From Pedobacter sp. L105 (GTDB lineage: Bacteria; Bacteroidota; Bacteroidia; Sphingobacteriales; Sphingobacteriaceae): 64,000 bases of DNA. Of the stretch, positions 17,286 to 26,466 are shown one piece after another. A program made the position numbers and the translations under genes. The notes below the pieces were generated by a model. That model was not told where the DNA came from. It did no database searches and was given only the letters and a program-made list of their open reading frames with translations. The stretch is taken from NCBI RefSeq assembly GCF_009765875.1, contig NZ_LMUP01000004.1, forward strand, positions 845,080 through 909,079. Reading direction: 5' to 3'. Positions within the stretch are counted from its first letter, which is position 1. Each line of letters opens with the position of its first letter.

Positions 17286-18765
17286 GCGGAAAACGTTGGT
17301 TTAACAATTCGTAAAACTGATCTGCCGTATCCTGTTTATCTGCCCAATTGTGTTTACCGGCATAATTATTCTTCAGAAACGCATCTGCAGTTTTAAAGTC
17401 GGGCATCTTGTTCAGCAGGTCTATAGCTTCTGCATAAGCCAGGTTATAGCCATTAAACAGGTCTTTGATATACCTCATTTTATCATTCAGGCTGATGGCC
17501 TGCTTCAGGTCTGTAATTGGTGCCCTTCTGGTGTCTGTATTAAAATTTCTATTCGGCGTATTACCAGACAAGATATCATTTAGCGTAGGCTTAGGCAAAG
17601 GCTGTGTTGCAGGTTCTTCTTCTTTTTGTAAAGGTGCAACAGACGCTATAGGTCTGAACAACTCTTCCTGAATAACTGGCTTGCTTACCGGTGCTGCCGC
17701 GGGTGCAGTTGGTGTAAAAACTAATGGTGCAGGAGCCGGTTCAGCTATAGGTGCTATATAGGCTAATGGAGCGGTTTTCTCTTCGGACTCTGGCGTAATA
17801 GGCAGGACTGCTGAAACAACAGGGGTTTCCAAATGGAATTCAGGCTTGATTTCTTCAATTTCAGGCTCTTCTTCTTCTTCGGGCGCTTCGAAGATAGGCG
17901 TGATAGATTCATGTTCAGGTTCGTGCTGAGCAGGTTCAGCTACCAGGAAAGGCTCAGGCCCTATTTCATCTTCTTCTGCAGATGATAATTCCAGGCTGTC
18001 CATTTCTCTCAGTTTTTGCTTTTGAGCGATGATCAGTTCTTCCTCTTTACTTAAAGGCCTGTCAAAAATTTCATCTATAGATTTCTCCTCAAACTCAAAA
18101 CGGTCGGATGATGGTTTTTCATTGAGGATAAATTCAAAAGTAGCAGGTTCAATATCCGGTTTAAAGATATCGTCATCCAGTCTTGGCGTAGTATGGACCA
18201 CTTCATGTTCCTTCTCCCAGCTATAAGATTGATCTGTTTCCTTTTCTGCTGTAAACGGCATAGTATCGGGTTCGGTTACTTCCTCCAGGGATTCCGTTAA
18301 AAATTCTTCTTCTGCCATAGCGGATGGGGAATATCCCTCTCCTCCTGAAGCCCCGGAAACAGGAATAGCAGGTTGCTGCTGTGCCTCCTCTTCTTTTAGT
18401 GGCTCTGGTTCAGTCCATGTATCAATCGGCTCATGTACCGAAATTCCAGGTTCTTCTTCTATTAACTGATTTCCCTGATTGTCATATTCAGGTTCATCAA
18501 CTGCAGCATAACCTGTAATTTCAGGCTGTGGTGATATATTTTCTGCTTTGACATCAGTATGTTCGGGCAAAGCCTTTTGGACTGTCTGACTATTGATTTT
18601 TTTAATAATCTGAACATGATCAGATAAAAAATCGGCATTAGCCAGGAAAAGCTCAAGTTCTAACTCGTTCAATTCCTGAGGATTCTGAGCCAAATATTGA
18701 TACTGATCACTTAACTCATTGAGTATTTGTCCAATTTTTTTAAATATATCCTCCTGGTTCATCAT
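17278..18765 (-). CDS. Long acidic protein of unknown function
   Basis: A 495-residue protein from the ATG at 18765 (MMNQEDIFKKIG); a longer frame to 18867 would run through the tdk promoter and is rejected. Three regions are visible: a helical N-terminus (1-60), a 330-residue segment dominated by Glu, Pro and Ala and probably disordered, and an ordered C-terminal 95 residues (from LNDILSGNTPNRN on, with helices rich in D, L and Y). No signal peptide or membrane helix. I do not recognise a named family. It converges on rodA with an 8-base overlap and shares a 100-base divergent gap with tdk. Confidence 0.8.
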   Translation of the reverse strand: MMNQEDIFKKIGQILNELSDQYQYLAQNPQELNELELELFLANADFLSDHVQIIKKINSQTVQKALPEHTDVKAENISPQPEITGYAAVDEPEYDNQGNQLIEEEPGISVHEPIDTWTEPEPLKEEEAQQQPAIPVSGASGGEGYSPSAMAEEEFLTESLEEVTEPDTMPFTAEKETDQSYSWEKEHEVVHTTPRLDDDIFKPDIEPATFEFILNEKPSSDRFEFEEKSIDEIFDRPLSKEEELIIAQKQKLREMDSLELSSAEEDEIGPEPFLVAEPAQHEPEHESITPIFEAPEEEEEPEIEEIKPEFHLETPVVSAVLPITPESEEKTAPLAYIAPIAEPAPAPLVFTPTAPAAAPVSKPVIQEELFRPIASVAPLQKEEEPATQPLPKPTLNDILSGNTPNRNFNTDTRRAPITDLKQAISLNDKMRYIKDLFNGYNLAYAEAIDLLNKMPDFKTADAFLKNNYAGKHNWADKQDTADQFYELLNQRFPLK

Positions 18766-18796
18766 AGTAGTATAACGGAAAAATCGATGTTTTATG

Positions 18797-18830
18797 TTGA
18801 CAACTTTACACTCAAAAGTACTACAAAATT
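18797..18830 (+). promoter_or_regulatory. Possible promoter of tdk
   Basis: TTG at 18797-18799 begins TTGACAACTTTACAC; a weak -7 (TACAAAATTT) follows about 20 bases later. Its position supports the tdk start at 18866 over the upstream in-frame start at 18794. Confidence 0.3.
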
Positions 18831-18865
18831 TCGATATTCGTGAGTTACACATCCCCGGAATAAAC

Positions 18866-19441
18866 ATGTTATTTAGCGAACAAAATTACAGCAGAGGAGA
18901 ATTTGGCGGCAGCATTGAGGTAATTTGCGGTTCCATGTTTTCCGGCAAAACGGAAGAACTGATCAGACGGCTGAAGCGTGCTGAGATTGCCCGCCTCAGG
19001 GTAGAGATCTTTAAACCCGCAACAGATACCCGTTACGATGAAAATGCTGTAGTCTCTCACAATTACAACTCCATTACCGCCATTCCGGTAAGCAACTCCG
19101 CAGAAATATTGCTGCTGAAGGCAGATACGCAGGTAGTAGGTATTGATGAAGCTCAGTTTTTTGATGATGGCCTGGCGGATGTATGTAATACCTTAGCCAA
19201 CAAAGGGATCAGGGTAATCATAGCCGGGCTGGATATGGATTTTACGGGCAAACCATTTGGCCCTGTACCGGCGCTGATGGCCATTGCAGAAATGGTAACC
19301 AAAGTACATGCAATATGTGTAAGATGCGGTGGCCCGGCCATGTATTCTTACCGCAGGGTAGCCGGTGATGCCAGGATCATGCTGGGAGAAAAAGAAAGTT
19401 ATGAACCCAGGTGCCGGATCTGCTTTCATGCTAAAGATTAA
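18866..19441 (+). CDS. tdk: Thymidine kinase (type II)
   Basis: A 191-residue salvage enzyme that phosphorylates thymidine with ATP. It has the P-loop GSMFSGKT (22-29), the DEAQFF Walker-B/lasso start, and two C-terminal cysteine pairs (CVRCGG and CRIC) that bind the structural zinc. The start at 18866 ([11 protein letters not shown]) matches family N-termini; the open frame reaches back to 18794 but that stretch overlaps promoter-like sequence. Confidence 0.95.
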   Translation: MLFSEQNYSRGEFGGSIEVICGSMFSGKTEELIRRLKRAEIARLRVEIFKPATDTRYDENAVVSHNYNSITAIPVSNSAEILLLKADTQVVGIDEAQFFDDGLADVCNTLANKGIRVIIAGLDMDFTGKPFGPVPALMAIAEMVTKVHAICVRCGGPAMYSYRRVAGDARIMLGEKESYEPRCRICFHAKD

Positions 19442-19474
19442 GCAACAGCGTTAACCCATAAAAATAAACAACAG

Positions 19475-19990
19475 ATGGCAGAGCAAAGAGAAGTCTGGCA
19501 AAGAGGCCCCCTACCCGACATTCATCCCCTACTGCAGCCTATAGCGCATGCGCTTTTACAGGCCAGGGAAGAAATAAATCAATATCTGTTTGAATTCCCT
19601 GTGCAACTGCTTTGGCTGCGTCCCGCAGGATTAGCATCCCCTGGCTTTCATTTACAGCATTTAAGTGGTGTACTAGACAGGGTATTTACCTATGCAAAAA
19701 ACGAAAAACTCAATCCCCTTCAGTTTTCACAGCTCGCAGGAGAAGGTAAAGACACACCTGATCCACAAACTGTTGATCAACTTACCGGTCGTTTTAACCG
19801 GCAGGTAGATCTTGCGCTGGAACAATTGAGACAGACGGATACCGCTACGCTGACAGATTTTCGTGGCATAGGCCGCGCAGCACTTCCTTCAACAGTAATC
19901 GGTTTATTAGTACACGGGGCAGAACATACCATGCGTCATGTGGGGCAATTGCTGGTTACCGTGGCCGTACTAAAGGATGGCGGGGTTTAA
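19475..19990 (+). CDS. DinB-fold metal-binding protein
   Basis: A 171-residue four-helix protein of the DinB/YfiT superfamily. The three-histidine metal site pattern is visible: FHLQHLSGVLDR (about 62-73) and HGAEHTMRHVGQL (about 148-160). Members include thiol-dependent transferases and many uncharacterised stress proteins, so no substrate is claimed. It follows tdk by 33 bases. Its 3' end overlaps the convergent membrane-protein gene by 35 bases. Confidence 0.85.
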   Translation: MAEQREVWQRGPLPDIHPLLQPIAHALLQAREEINQYLFEFPVQLLWLRPAGLASPGFHLQHLSGVLDRVFTYAKNEKLNPLQFSQLAGEGKDTPDPQTVDQLTGRFNRQVDLALEQLRQTDTATLTDFRGIGRAALPSTVIGLLVHGAEHTMRHVGQLLVTVAVLKDGGV

Positions 19991-21494
19991 CAAAGAAAAT
20001 ATCCCCGTCGTTGAAATCAAACTTTTTCACCATATAACTCCTATCCCACATATACCTGAACTTGACCAGTTCATTGTCTGAAAAATTATCAAACCAAATG
20101 AGATAGAACCCGTCTTCTTCAAACATTTCGTCAGTATCATGTTTATTTACCCGCTGTGCGATAGACTCAGTACGCATTCTTCCATTAAAATAGGCTGCCT
20201 GATGGTCATTGGAATAAACAGTATATTTCCGGTTAAAATAGTCAGGATGCTCCCGTAAGAATTTTGCTGTCTCTGAATGTTTCCAGGAATCATCGGTATA
20301 ACCTCCAATGCCATAATCCTTTACATCTTCATACATAAAATGTACCTGTTTCAGCTGACCATATTCAAATACAATTCCTATTATTCCTAAAATAGCGACT
20401 GCCAGGCCAAATTGAACCCTGTTCAGCTGCCTCAGCTTATTGGGTATCCAGGAGGTTAAACCAATGAGCATTGGCACAAATACCGGAGAGATAAACCGGT
20501 TGTTGATCTGCTCAAAATGAGATAAGGTAGAAATGCCGATAATAAATACGGTATAAACGATAAAAAAAGCAGCAAAACAGTTCTCTGCTGTTTCATAAGT
20601 GCGGTTTAACCAGCTGCGCTTTAAAAATAACAGTGAAATAAAAATGAAGATAGCGATGGCAATTCCGGATACCAATCGTGGCTGGTCACCGTGTACAGGC
20701 AACCAACTGCAGATTACACGACCATAAAAAACCACATTATCGCTCAGCGTGAGGATACCTTTCTGCCTTGGTCCGGTAAGAGAGCTCGTAATGACAGCAT
20801 TACGCACAAGGTTAGCCACCAGTAAGGAAATAGAAATGAAGCCGAAGTATATACAGTAGATCATCCGTTTACGCCATTCCAGTGAACGGTCAAACACCAG
20901 CAGCAGTAGTCCTGTTCCCACTAAAGTTACACCCGCATAGCGCGTGATACAGGCTACTGCGGCAACACCTGCGCAAAACAAAAGACTGCCAAGCGTACGT
21001 TTTCTCAGGTATCTGCTAAAAGAGGCGATAAAGGCGATGGTTAAAAATAGAAATAAAGTTTCTGACCATAACATCGAATAAATATCCAGTAAGGAAGGAC
21101 TGAGGGCCAGAAAAAACAAGATAATACGTTTATACCATTTATTAGTTCCCTCAAAAGTATCGATCAGGTAGCCTGTCATCACGATAATACCCGCCAGCAA
21201 TAAACCATTGATTACAGGTGCCAGTATCAGGGGATCAATCCTGGTAATAAAACCGATAACGCTTAGAAAAAAGGGATAAAACAAAGGAAAATCAACCAGC
21301 GGCCTCATATTATAATCTGCCAGCAGGCCATGCATATACATATTCCTTGCTGCACTCAGATAAGCAATGGAATCTGGCGACACGCCGATACCGTTATAAC
21401 GGGTATATATTATAATCAGTAGGAAACCAATCACTGAGATTAGCAAACCATCTAAATTTTTTAGAGATAGTAAACTAAATCTGGTTTTTTGCAT
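19956..21494 (-). CDS. Multi-pass membrane protein, probable GT-C fold glycosyltransferase
   Basis: A 512-residue protein with about eleven hydrophobic helices and a soluble C-terminal 100 residues. After the first helix comes GVSPDSIAYLSAARN, the place where ArnT/PMT-type GT-C enzymes carry their catalytic acidic residue on the first periplasmic loop. Those enzymes move sugars from polyprenyl-phosphate donors. Which acceptor is used cannot be told. An exact -7 box lies 31 bases upstream. Its end overlaps the DinB-fold gene. Confidence 0.7.
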   Translation of the reverse strand: MQKTRFSLLSLKNLDGLLISVIGFLLIIIYTRYNGIGVSPDSIAYLSAARNMYMHGLLADYNMRPLVDFPLFYPFFLSVIGFITRIDPLILAPVINGLLLAGIIVMTGYLIDTFEGTNKWYKRIILFFLALSPSLLDIYSMLWSETLFLFLTIAFIASFSRYLRKRTLGSLLFCAGVAAVACITRYAGVTLVGTGLLLLVFDRSLEWRKRMIYCIYFGFISISLLVANLVRNAVITSSLTGPRQKGILTLSDNVVFYGRVICSWLPVHGDQPRLVSGIAIAIFIFISLLFLKRSWLNRTYETAENCFAAFFIVYTVFIIGISTLSHFEQINNRFISPVFVPMLIGLTSWIPNKLRQLNRVQFGLAVAILGIIGIVFEYGQLKQVHFMYEDVKDYGIGGYTDDSWKHSETAKFLREHPDYFNRKYTVYSNDHQAAYFNGRMRTESIAQRVNKHDTDEMFEEDGFYLIWFDNFSDNELVKFRYMWDRSYMVKKFDFNDGDIFFVKPRHPLVRPR

Positions 21495-21524
21495 AGGAAT
21501 TTTTCAAAATGAATGTTGATTTGA

Positions 21525-21532
21525 CAAATATA
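21525..21532 (-). promoter_or_regulatory. -7 promoter element of the GT-C-like gene
   Basis: Minus strand TATATTTG, an exact consensus match, with a TTTA about 18 bases further upstream. Start of transcription would be about 24 bases before the ATG. Confidence 0.55.
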
Positions 21533-21840
21533 CCTAATGATCTCGATTATTAAAGACCGGTTTTTAAGAATCGGGATTTAAAATTAGCTGTTGGTTAGTT
21601 ATTATATAATAAATATAAGTATTTTTATTTTTAAATGTTTACCCTTATTCAACAAATTATTAAACAATTTAGCCTATATTGCTATACGTTGCGGCTTTCA
21701 TAAATAATTGTTTGCACACGAATAAAATCTCCAATTAATATTCTCATTTTTCAATAAGTTAACTTAAAATAGGCGATAAATACTTTTTTACATATATAGC
21801 TGTAAATTATACTTCAGAATATAAATTACTTAGTATTTGA
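21533..21840. other. A/T-rich gap before the HTH gene
   Basis: No ORF or stable hairpin is seen. The gap is strongly A/T-rich. TAGTATTTG lies directly before the ATG of the HTH gene, which is too close for an ordinary -7 box unless the message is leaderless. Confidence 0.5.
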
Positions 21841-22122
21841 ATGGAAGGAAAGGTAAAATTAGATCTTATTGAACAACACGTAATCGATTTTGTCAGAAAG
21901 TTAAGAGCTGATAAAAAGTTACGGCAGGAAGATATCGCCTATATAATTGGAGTAAAAGCCTCATTCATAGGGAATGTAGAGAACAGCAGTAACCCGGCTA
22001 AATACAATTTAAAGCACATTAATGTGTTTGCAGACCATTTCGGATTATCTCCCCGGGATTTTCTTCCCAGTACAGCACTAATTGAAAAAAACAAAATAAA
22101 AAATAAAGATTTAGACTTATAA
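21841..22122 (+). CDS. Small XRE-type helix-turn-helix protein
   Basis: A 93-residue protein with a Cro/C1-type HTH across residues about 8-75: a helix with FVRKLRADKKL, then QEDIAYIIGVKASFIGNVEN as the turn and recognition helices. No ligand domain follows. Such small regulators act as local repressors or as antitoxins; no toxin-like partner is adjacent. It converges on the 250-residue paralogue pair with a gap of 48 bases. Confidence 0.85.
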   Translation: MEGKVKLDLIEQHVIDFVRKLRADKKLRQEDIAYIIGVKASFIGNVENSSNPAKYNLKHINVFADHFGLSPRDFLPSTALIEKNKIKNKDLDL

Positions 22123-22170
22123 TCTTTAATGCAAACAGCGATGGTTTACTGATCTGCTTCCTCAAAATGA

Positions 22171-22923
22171 TCAGTTCAGGTTTTTCATTAGTGATTGGAA
22201 CCATTCTGCATAAAAGGCTTTGTAAACGCTAATTCTTTTTTCGAGGACAGTTTCCTTTTTTAGCCTTTCATCCAATTCCAGCAATCTCTCTGAATACCAT
22301 TTTCGTACATCCTGCTGAACGGGTAACTTGTTCTTCTGCATGGACCTGCTCAGCAGCATCATGCCAAAAAGAGACATCGTAGAATCCGTTTCTTTGTATT
22401 CCAGCAAATTGACAGCCCTTTGTATGGCCAGTGAAATATGATCTATAAAATATTGTAATACCTGATTGGGATTAACTCCGTTCATCCTGCAAAGCAGATT
22501 AAAGTCAAATGTAAGCATAAGGAAATTATCTTCATCCAGCCCGAAGGTTTTGGGATAATCTACCAGCGGCATCATTTCTGTTTCCCATTCCTGCATCAGG
22601 TAAAAACTCTCTTTCATTTTATCAACGGTGGAAGGTTTTTCAGATGCACTGAGCTCGCTTAAAAGTGTGACGTATTTGACGGATATCCGTTGTACTTTTT
22701 TATCTGTGACAGCAATAATACGGCTGCCGTAAGCTTCTTTACATTCAATGACGATACCCGTAGCCCATAAAGCAACGGCTTCCATTTCACCTCCGTTAAA
22801 AGCGTAAAAAGAAACCCGGTTAATGAAGTACTGCAGTACTTCCTCCCTTTTCAGATAATTGATGGCACAGGCTATAGTGAAATCTTCAGCATAATTCAGC
22901 CCAAATCCTCCTTTTTCGTTCAT
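22171..22923 (-). CDS. Unknown protein, paralogue A of a tandem pair
   Basis: A 250-residue soluble protein without signal peptide. I do not recognise the family. It holds two copies of a motif of about 30 residues: FTIACAINYLKREEVLQYFI near the N-terminus and FNLLCRMNGVNPNQVLQYFI near residue 143, both followed by a hydrophobic-Ser pair. The C-terminus is helical and charged (ERLLELDERLKKE). It matches its neighbour along the whole length (same start, same ends, shared YFIxxxSFYAF, LWAT, FDFN, LCRMNG, RAVNLL, QQDV). The pair has same orientation and a 154-base gap. Confidence 0.8.
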   Translation of the reverse strand: MNEKGGFGLNYAEDFTIACAINYLKREEVLQYFINRVSFYAFNGGEMEAVALWATGIVIECKEAYGSRIIAVTDKKVQRISVKYVTLLSELSASEKPSTVDKMKESFYLMQEWETEMMPLVDYPKTFGLDEDNFLMLTFDFNLLCRMNGVNPNQVLQYFIDHISLAIQRAVNLLEYKETDSTMSLFGMMLLSRSMQKNKLPVQQDVRKWYSERLLELDERLKKETVLEKRISVYKAFYAEWFQSLMKNLN

Positions 22924-23077
22924 ATATATTTTGTTTATTTTCCTCAGTTATATAAACAGGTGTATCGGCCAAGGGGTTTCAAAAAGTATATCCAATTTAT
23001 GAGCCTGCGCAATATCGAATTTGCCTTTTCAATATTACCGCTAACAGAGGATCAGAAAAGACAGGAAAAAGGTTGGG

Positions 23078-23830
23078 TCAATTGATATCACTTTGGAGTG
23101 CATTATACCATTCGCGGTAAAAAGAGCTGTAGATTTTTATTCTTGTTTCAAGATCTTTAACTTCTTTTAGTTTTCTGTCGAGCCTCAGCAATTTCAGTCC
23201 ATATTGTTTGTAAACATCCTGCTGGGGCAGAATTTTATCTTTAACTTCTTCATGGCTACCTACCAGGAAAAGAAGCACGGCAGTGCTTGGATCAGCTTTT
23301 ACGATAGTCAAAAGGTTAACTGCCCTCTCCCTTGCCAGGGATATAGTGCTGATGAAATACTGCAACAGATGTTGTACTTCAATGCCGTTCATCCTGCATA
23401 ACATATTAAAATCAAAGGTTAATTGAAGTAATTCCCCTGTTTGGGTTTTAATCTCCGAAAGGTAATCTGTTAAAGGAAGCATTTCTGCTGCCCATTCCCT
23501 CATGATGGTTACGCTTTTATTGGTCTCCAGACTTTCAGGCAGGTCTGGCTCCAGATTAAGGCTGGTGAGTTTCCTGATATATTTCAAAGATATCTGCTGG
23601 ATCCTTTGATCGGTAATCGTCTCAATTTGCCCGCCCTGAAAGTCTTTGCAATCGATACTTACTGTAGTGGCCCAGAGATAAACAGATTCCATATTCCCCC
23701 CGATAAAGGCATAAAAAGAAACATGATCAATAAAATACTGCAATAGCTCTTCAAAATGAAGATTATTGATCTTGCAGGCAATTTTGAACTCGTCTGTATA
23801 GTTAAGTATAATTTGTCCTTTAGCGTTCAT
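23078..23830 (-). CDS. Unknown protein, paralogue B of a tandem pair
   Basis: A 250-residue protein of exactly the same length as its downstream neighbour and collinear with it. The internal duplication is clear here too: FKIACKINNLHFEELLQYFI and FNMLCRMNGIEVQHLLQYFI. No catalytic signature, membrane helix or signal peptide is visible. The repeated helix pair with a central CxxN...LQYFI could be a protein-protein or nucleic-acid contact module; that is a guess. A TATCTTTG -7 box stands about 140 bases upstream. Confidence 0.8.
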   Translation of the reverse strand: MNAKGQIILNYTDEFKIACKINNLHFEELLQYFIDHVSFYAFIGGNMESVYLWATTVSIDCKDFQGGQIETITDQRIQQISLKYIRKLTSLNLEPDLPESLETNKSVTIMREWAAEMLPLTDYLSEIKTQTGELLQLTFDFNMLCRMNGIEVQHLLQYFISTISLARERAVNLLTIVKADPSTAVLLFLVGSHEEVKDKILPQQDVYKQYGLKLLRLDRKLKEVKDLETRIKIYSSFYREWYNALQSDIN

Positions 23831-24180
23831 CTTCTTCAGTACGATATAATATCAACCAGCCTTCTTTTATCAGGATTTCAAAAAATTCTAAGGTATTAAA
23901 AATAGTTAAAAGCCCTTTATGTTAAAACACGTAATTTATAACCCGAAAAATAATATTTTTGATTAAAAACACAAAGATATAGTTTATATTTTTTTTTAAT
24001 TTTCTTAGACGTTATGAGCATTTTACCTCTAGGCTATGGGATAACATTTTATCGTGCAGATCTAAGATTGATAAAAAACGCCCTTTGTATCATTAAAAAG
24101 ACAAAGATTAACGTTTTATTTATCAAATATCCTATTAAATCTGCAGTTTCTTTTCTATTTTGGTAACTCAATTTAAACCA
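23831..24180. other. Divergent gap between the paralogue pair and the acyltransferase
   Basis: About 350 bases with no coding ORF. A minus-strand TATCTTTG (23972-23979) is an exact -7 match and would drive paralogue B. CAAAGAT also occurs near 24103. No clear operator palindrome was found. Confidence 0.5.
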
Positions 24181-25305
24181 ATGAACCAAAAATCCGAACG
24201 TTTTCTTTCACTCGATGTATTTCGTGGCATGGCATTGTGCTTCATGATCATCGTTAACACCCCTGGAGGAGGGGCCACACCTTTTGCCATGCTCGAACAT
24301 GCTGCATGGCATGGCTTTACACCAACTGATCTTGTTTTTCCGTCCTTTCTTTTTGCTGTGGGTAATGCCATGAGTTTTTCAATGAAGAAGTTCAACGGAA
24401 TGGACAATTCACAGGTACTGCTTAAAATTTTTAAACGTGTTTTTCTAATCTTTATCATCGGCTATCTGATGTACTGGTTCCCTTTCTTTAAGTACGATGC
24501 ACAAGGGCATATTATGGTTTCGCCAATTGCCAACACACGTATTTTTGGGGTACTGCAAAGGATAGCGCTATGTTTTGGAATCGCTTCACTGATGATCCAT
24601 TACCTGTCCAGCAAGACTGTGATCTGGCTGAGTGTAATATTTCTATTGGGCTATTGGGCCTTACTGCTGTTCTGCGGACAGCAGGGATCTGAACTGACCA
24701 TGACCGGAAATGTGGGTTATTTCATTGATAAGTACCTTCTCGGAGAATCACACATGTACCATGGTGAAGGGGTTGCCTTTGACCCTGAAGGTATTCTCAG
24801 CACTATTCCTTCTATTGTAAATGTAGTGATCGGCTATTTTGCAGGAAAGTTTATCCAGGAAAAAGGCAAGGGTTATGAAACTATTGCCAAATTACTGTTT
24901 GCGGGATGTCTTCTGCTGCTGATTGCCCTGAGCTGGAATTTAATTCTTCCATTCAATAAGAAAATATGGACCAGTTCTTTTGTGATGCTTACCTGTGGAA
25001 TAGACCTGCTGGTGATTGGCTCGCTGATCTTCCTGATTGAAGTGAAACAGTATACCTGGTGGACTAACTTCTTTGTGGTGTTTGGGAAAAATCCGCTCTT
25101 CATTTATATCGTTGCCGACATGCTGATGCAGCTGATCGACCTGTTATTTCCCAATGCACATTTCTACGACTGGATTAACGGAAATGTTTTCCAGGCCATT
25201 GCGCCCGGCCCTGTGGGTTCCCTATTATTTGCTATTGGTTATATGCTTACCTGCTGGCTGGTAGGCTACATTCTGGACAAACGTAAAATCTATATCCGCG
25301 TTTAA
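24181..25305 (+). CDS. NagX/HGSNAT-like membrane acyltransferase
   Basis: A 374-residue protein with about ten membrane helices that starts RFLSLDVFRGMALCFMIIVN, the hallmark of the heparan-alpha-glucosaminide N-acetyltransferase-like family (DUF5009 type). The histidine in HAAWHGFTPTDLVFPSFLF is the conserved one used by the human enzyme for acetyl transfer. Bacterial members are found with amino-sugar genes, but none is adjacent here, so the acceptor is open. The start is ATG 24181; an in-frame TTG at 24160 is less likely. Confidence 0.85.
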   Translation: MNQKSERFLSLDVFRGMALCFMIIVNTPGGGATPFAMLEHAAWHGFTPTDLVFPSFLFAVGNAMSFSMKKFNGMDNSQVLLKIFKRVFLIFIIGYLMYWFPFFKYDAQGHIMVSPIANTRIFGVLQRIALCFGIASLMIHYLSSKTVIWLSVIFLLGYWALLLFCGQQGSELTMTGNVGYFIDKYLLGESHMYHGEGVAFDPEGILSTIPSIVNVVIGYFAGKFIQEKGKGYETIAKLLFAGCLLLLIALSWNLILPFNKKIWTSSFVMLTCGIDLLVIGSLIFLIEVKQYTWWTNFFVVFGKNPLFIYIVADMLMQLIDLLFPNAHFYDWINGNVFQAIAPGPVGSLLFAIGYMLTCWLVGYILDKRKIYIRV

Positions 25306-25312
25306 AAGCAGA

Positions 25313-25380
25313 GATATCCCCATAAAAAAAGAGGTTATCCACATTTAAATGTGGATAACCTCTTTTTTTATGGGGATATC
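25313..25380. terminator. Perfect 68 bp palindrome, bidirectional terminator
   Basis: The 34 bases 25313-25346 are exactly complementary to 25347-25380, with no spacer and no mismatch. Each arm contains A7 or T7 outside a GC-containing core (GAGGTTATCCAC), so either strand yields a hairpin with a U tract. It sits between convergent genes; its right end touches the stop codon of the dipeptidase gene. Confidence 0.92.
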
Positions 25381-26457
25381 TTATTTAACTGCCCATGCGT
25401 TTCTTAAAAACCGCATCCAGTTGCAGTTCATCATATTTTGTATATCCTGTTTTTTATAACCTCTTTTATCCAGTAAAACAGGGATTTTCTGCAGATCGGC
25501 TATCGTTTCAATATCATAAGGACACTGCTCTTTTCCAAAAGCCCCATCCAGATCAGAGCCGATACCAATATGTAATGTATTACCTGCTATCTGACAGATA
25601 TGGTCTAAATGATCTACCATTACTTCCAGGTTGCAATGCATCCCTTTGGGCGTAGAAACCCCGCGAACCCAGTCGGGCACCATCATCCAGGCATCCAGTG
25701 CCAAACCAATAACTGCACCCCGGTTTACCAGTTCTTTAATCTGCGCATCACTGTATTGGCGGTTATGGTTTACTAATGCCCTGCAGTTATTATGTGAAGC
25801 CCAGATATGTCCATTAAAATGATCCAGTGCCTCCCAGAAACTGTCGTCACATAAATGTGTTGCATCCAGAATAATATTCAGTCTTTCCATTTCTCTCAGC
25901 AGTTCGTGTCCTTTAGGCCCCATTAATCCTGTAGCATCGGTACCCTGGGCATAACGCCCTGGCCCATAATGTGCAGGCCCCACTGCCCGCAATCCATAAG
26001 CATGTGCCCGCTCTAAATGCTGTACGGTAATGATAGAATCTGCGCCTTCCAAACTTAAAATATATCCTATAGGCTTTAAGTCATCACTGATATCACTTTC
26101 CCAAAGCTGAATGTGCTTTTCCAGGCTCTCCAGATCATTGACCTGTACCATCTCCCCTGCTTCTTCCATCGCCTTATACCAGGCAACCTGTCCCTGTGTT
26201 TGTGCCCAGGCCTGTTCAGGAGAATGCCATCCGGGCAAAGAATTACCCGGCGCTACATACCGCGCAATCTGGGTAGCTACCACTAATCCCACCTTTCCTT
26301 TTCTTAACTCTGGCAGGGAAACTACCGCCTTAGCCCTGTCGGGTTTATCCGTTAATCCTGTTTCCCTGTCATTGATTGCCGAAACAGGCAGCCGCAGGTC
26401 GCGGTTCCATTCCAGCGCATTCATACTTAAATCCAGGTGTGCGTCTATGGCAAACAT
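25381..26457 (-). CDS. Membrane dipeptidase family (peptidase M19)
   Basis: A 358-residue zinc dipeptidase. Metal and active-site motifs: HLD (His7, Asp9), LEGADSI (bridging Glu near 125), the DATH...SH pair of histidines (DATHLCDDSFWE and HIWASHNNCRALV), and IGSDLDGAFG. M19 enzymes cleave dipeptides and accept D-residues at the C-terminal position. No signal peptide is seen, so it is probably cytoplasmic. It is the last gene of a four-gene operon and lies 9 bases after the PLP enzyme, supporting a role in freeing D-amino acids. Confidence 0.93.
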   Translation of the reverse strand: MFAIDAHLDLSMNALEWNRDLRLPVSAINDRETGLTDKPDRAKAVVSLPELRKGKVGLVVATQIARYVAPGNSLPGWHSPEQAWAQTQGQVAWYKAMEEAGEMVQVNDLESLEKHIQLWESDISDDLKPIGYILSLEGADSIITVQHLERAHAYGLRAVGPAHYGPGRYAQGTDATGLMGPKGHELLREMERLNIILDATHLCDDSFWEALDHFNGHIWASHNNCRALVNHNRQYSDAQIKELVNRGAVIGLALDAWMMVPDWVRGVSTPKGMHCNLEVMVDHLDHICQIAGNTLHIGIGSDLDGAFGKEQCPYDIETIADLQKIPVLLDKRGYKKQDIQNMMNCNWMRFLRNAWAVK

Positions 26458-26466
26458 TATCTTTAA

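Noticed and set aside
18794..18865. Longer tdk N-terminus
   Set aside because: The stretch carries promoter-like sequence and the family starts at MLFSE; ATG 18866 preferred.
18766..18867. Longer N-terminus of the acidic protein
   Set aside because: It would overlap the tdk start and promoter; residues there look non-coding (Cys/Phe-rich mix).
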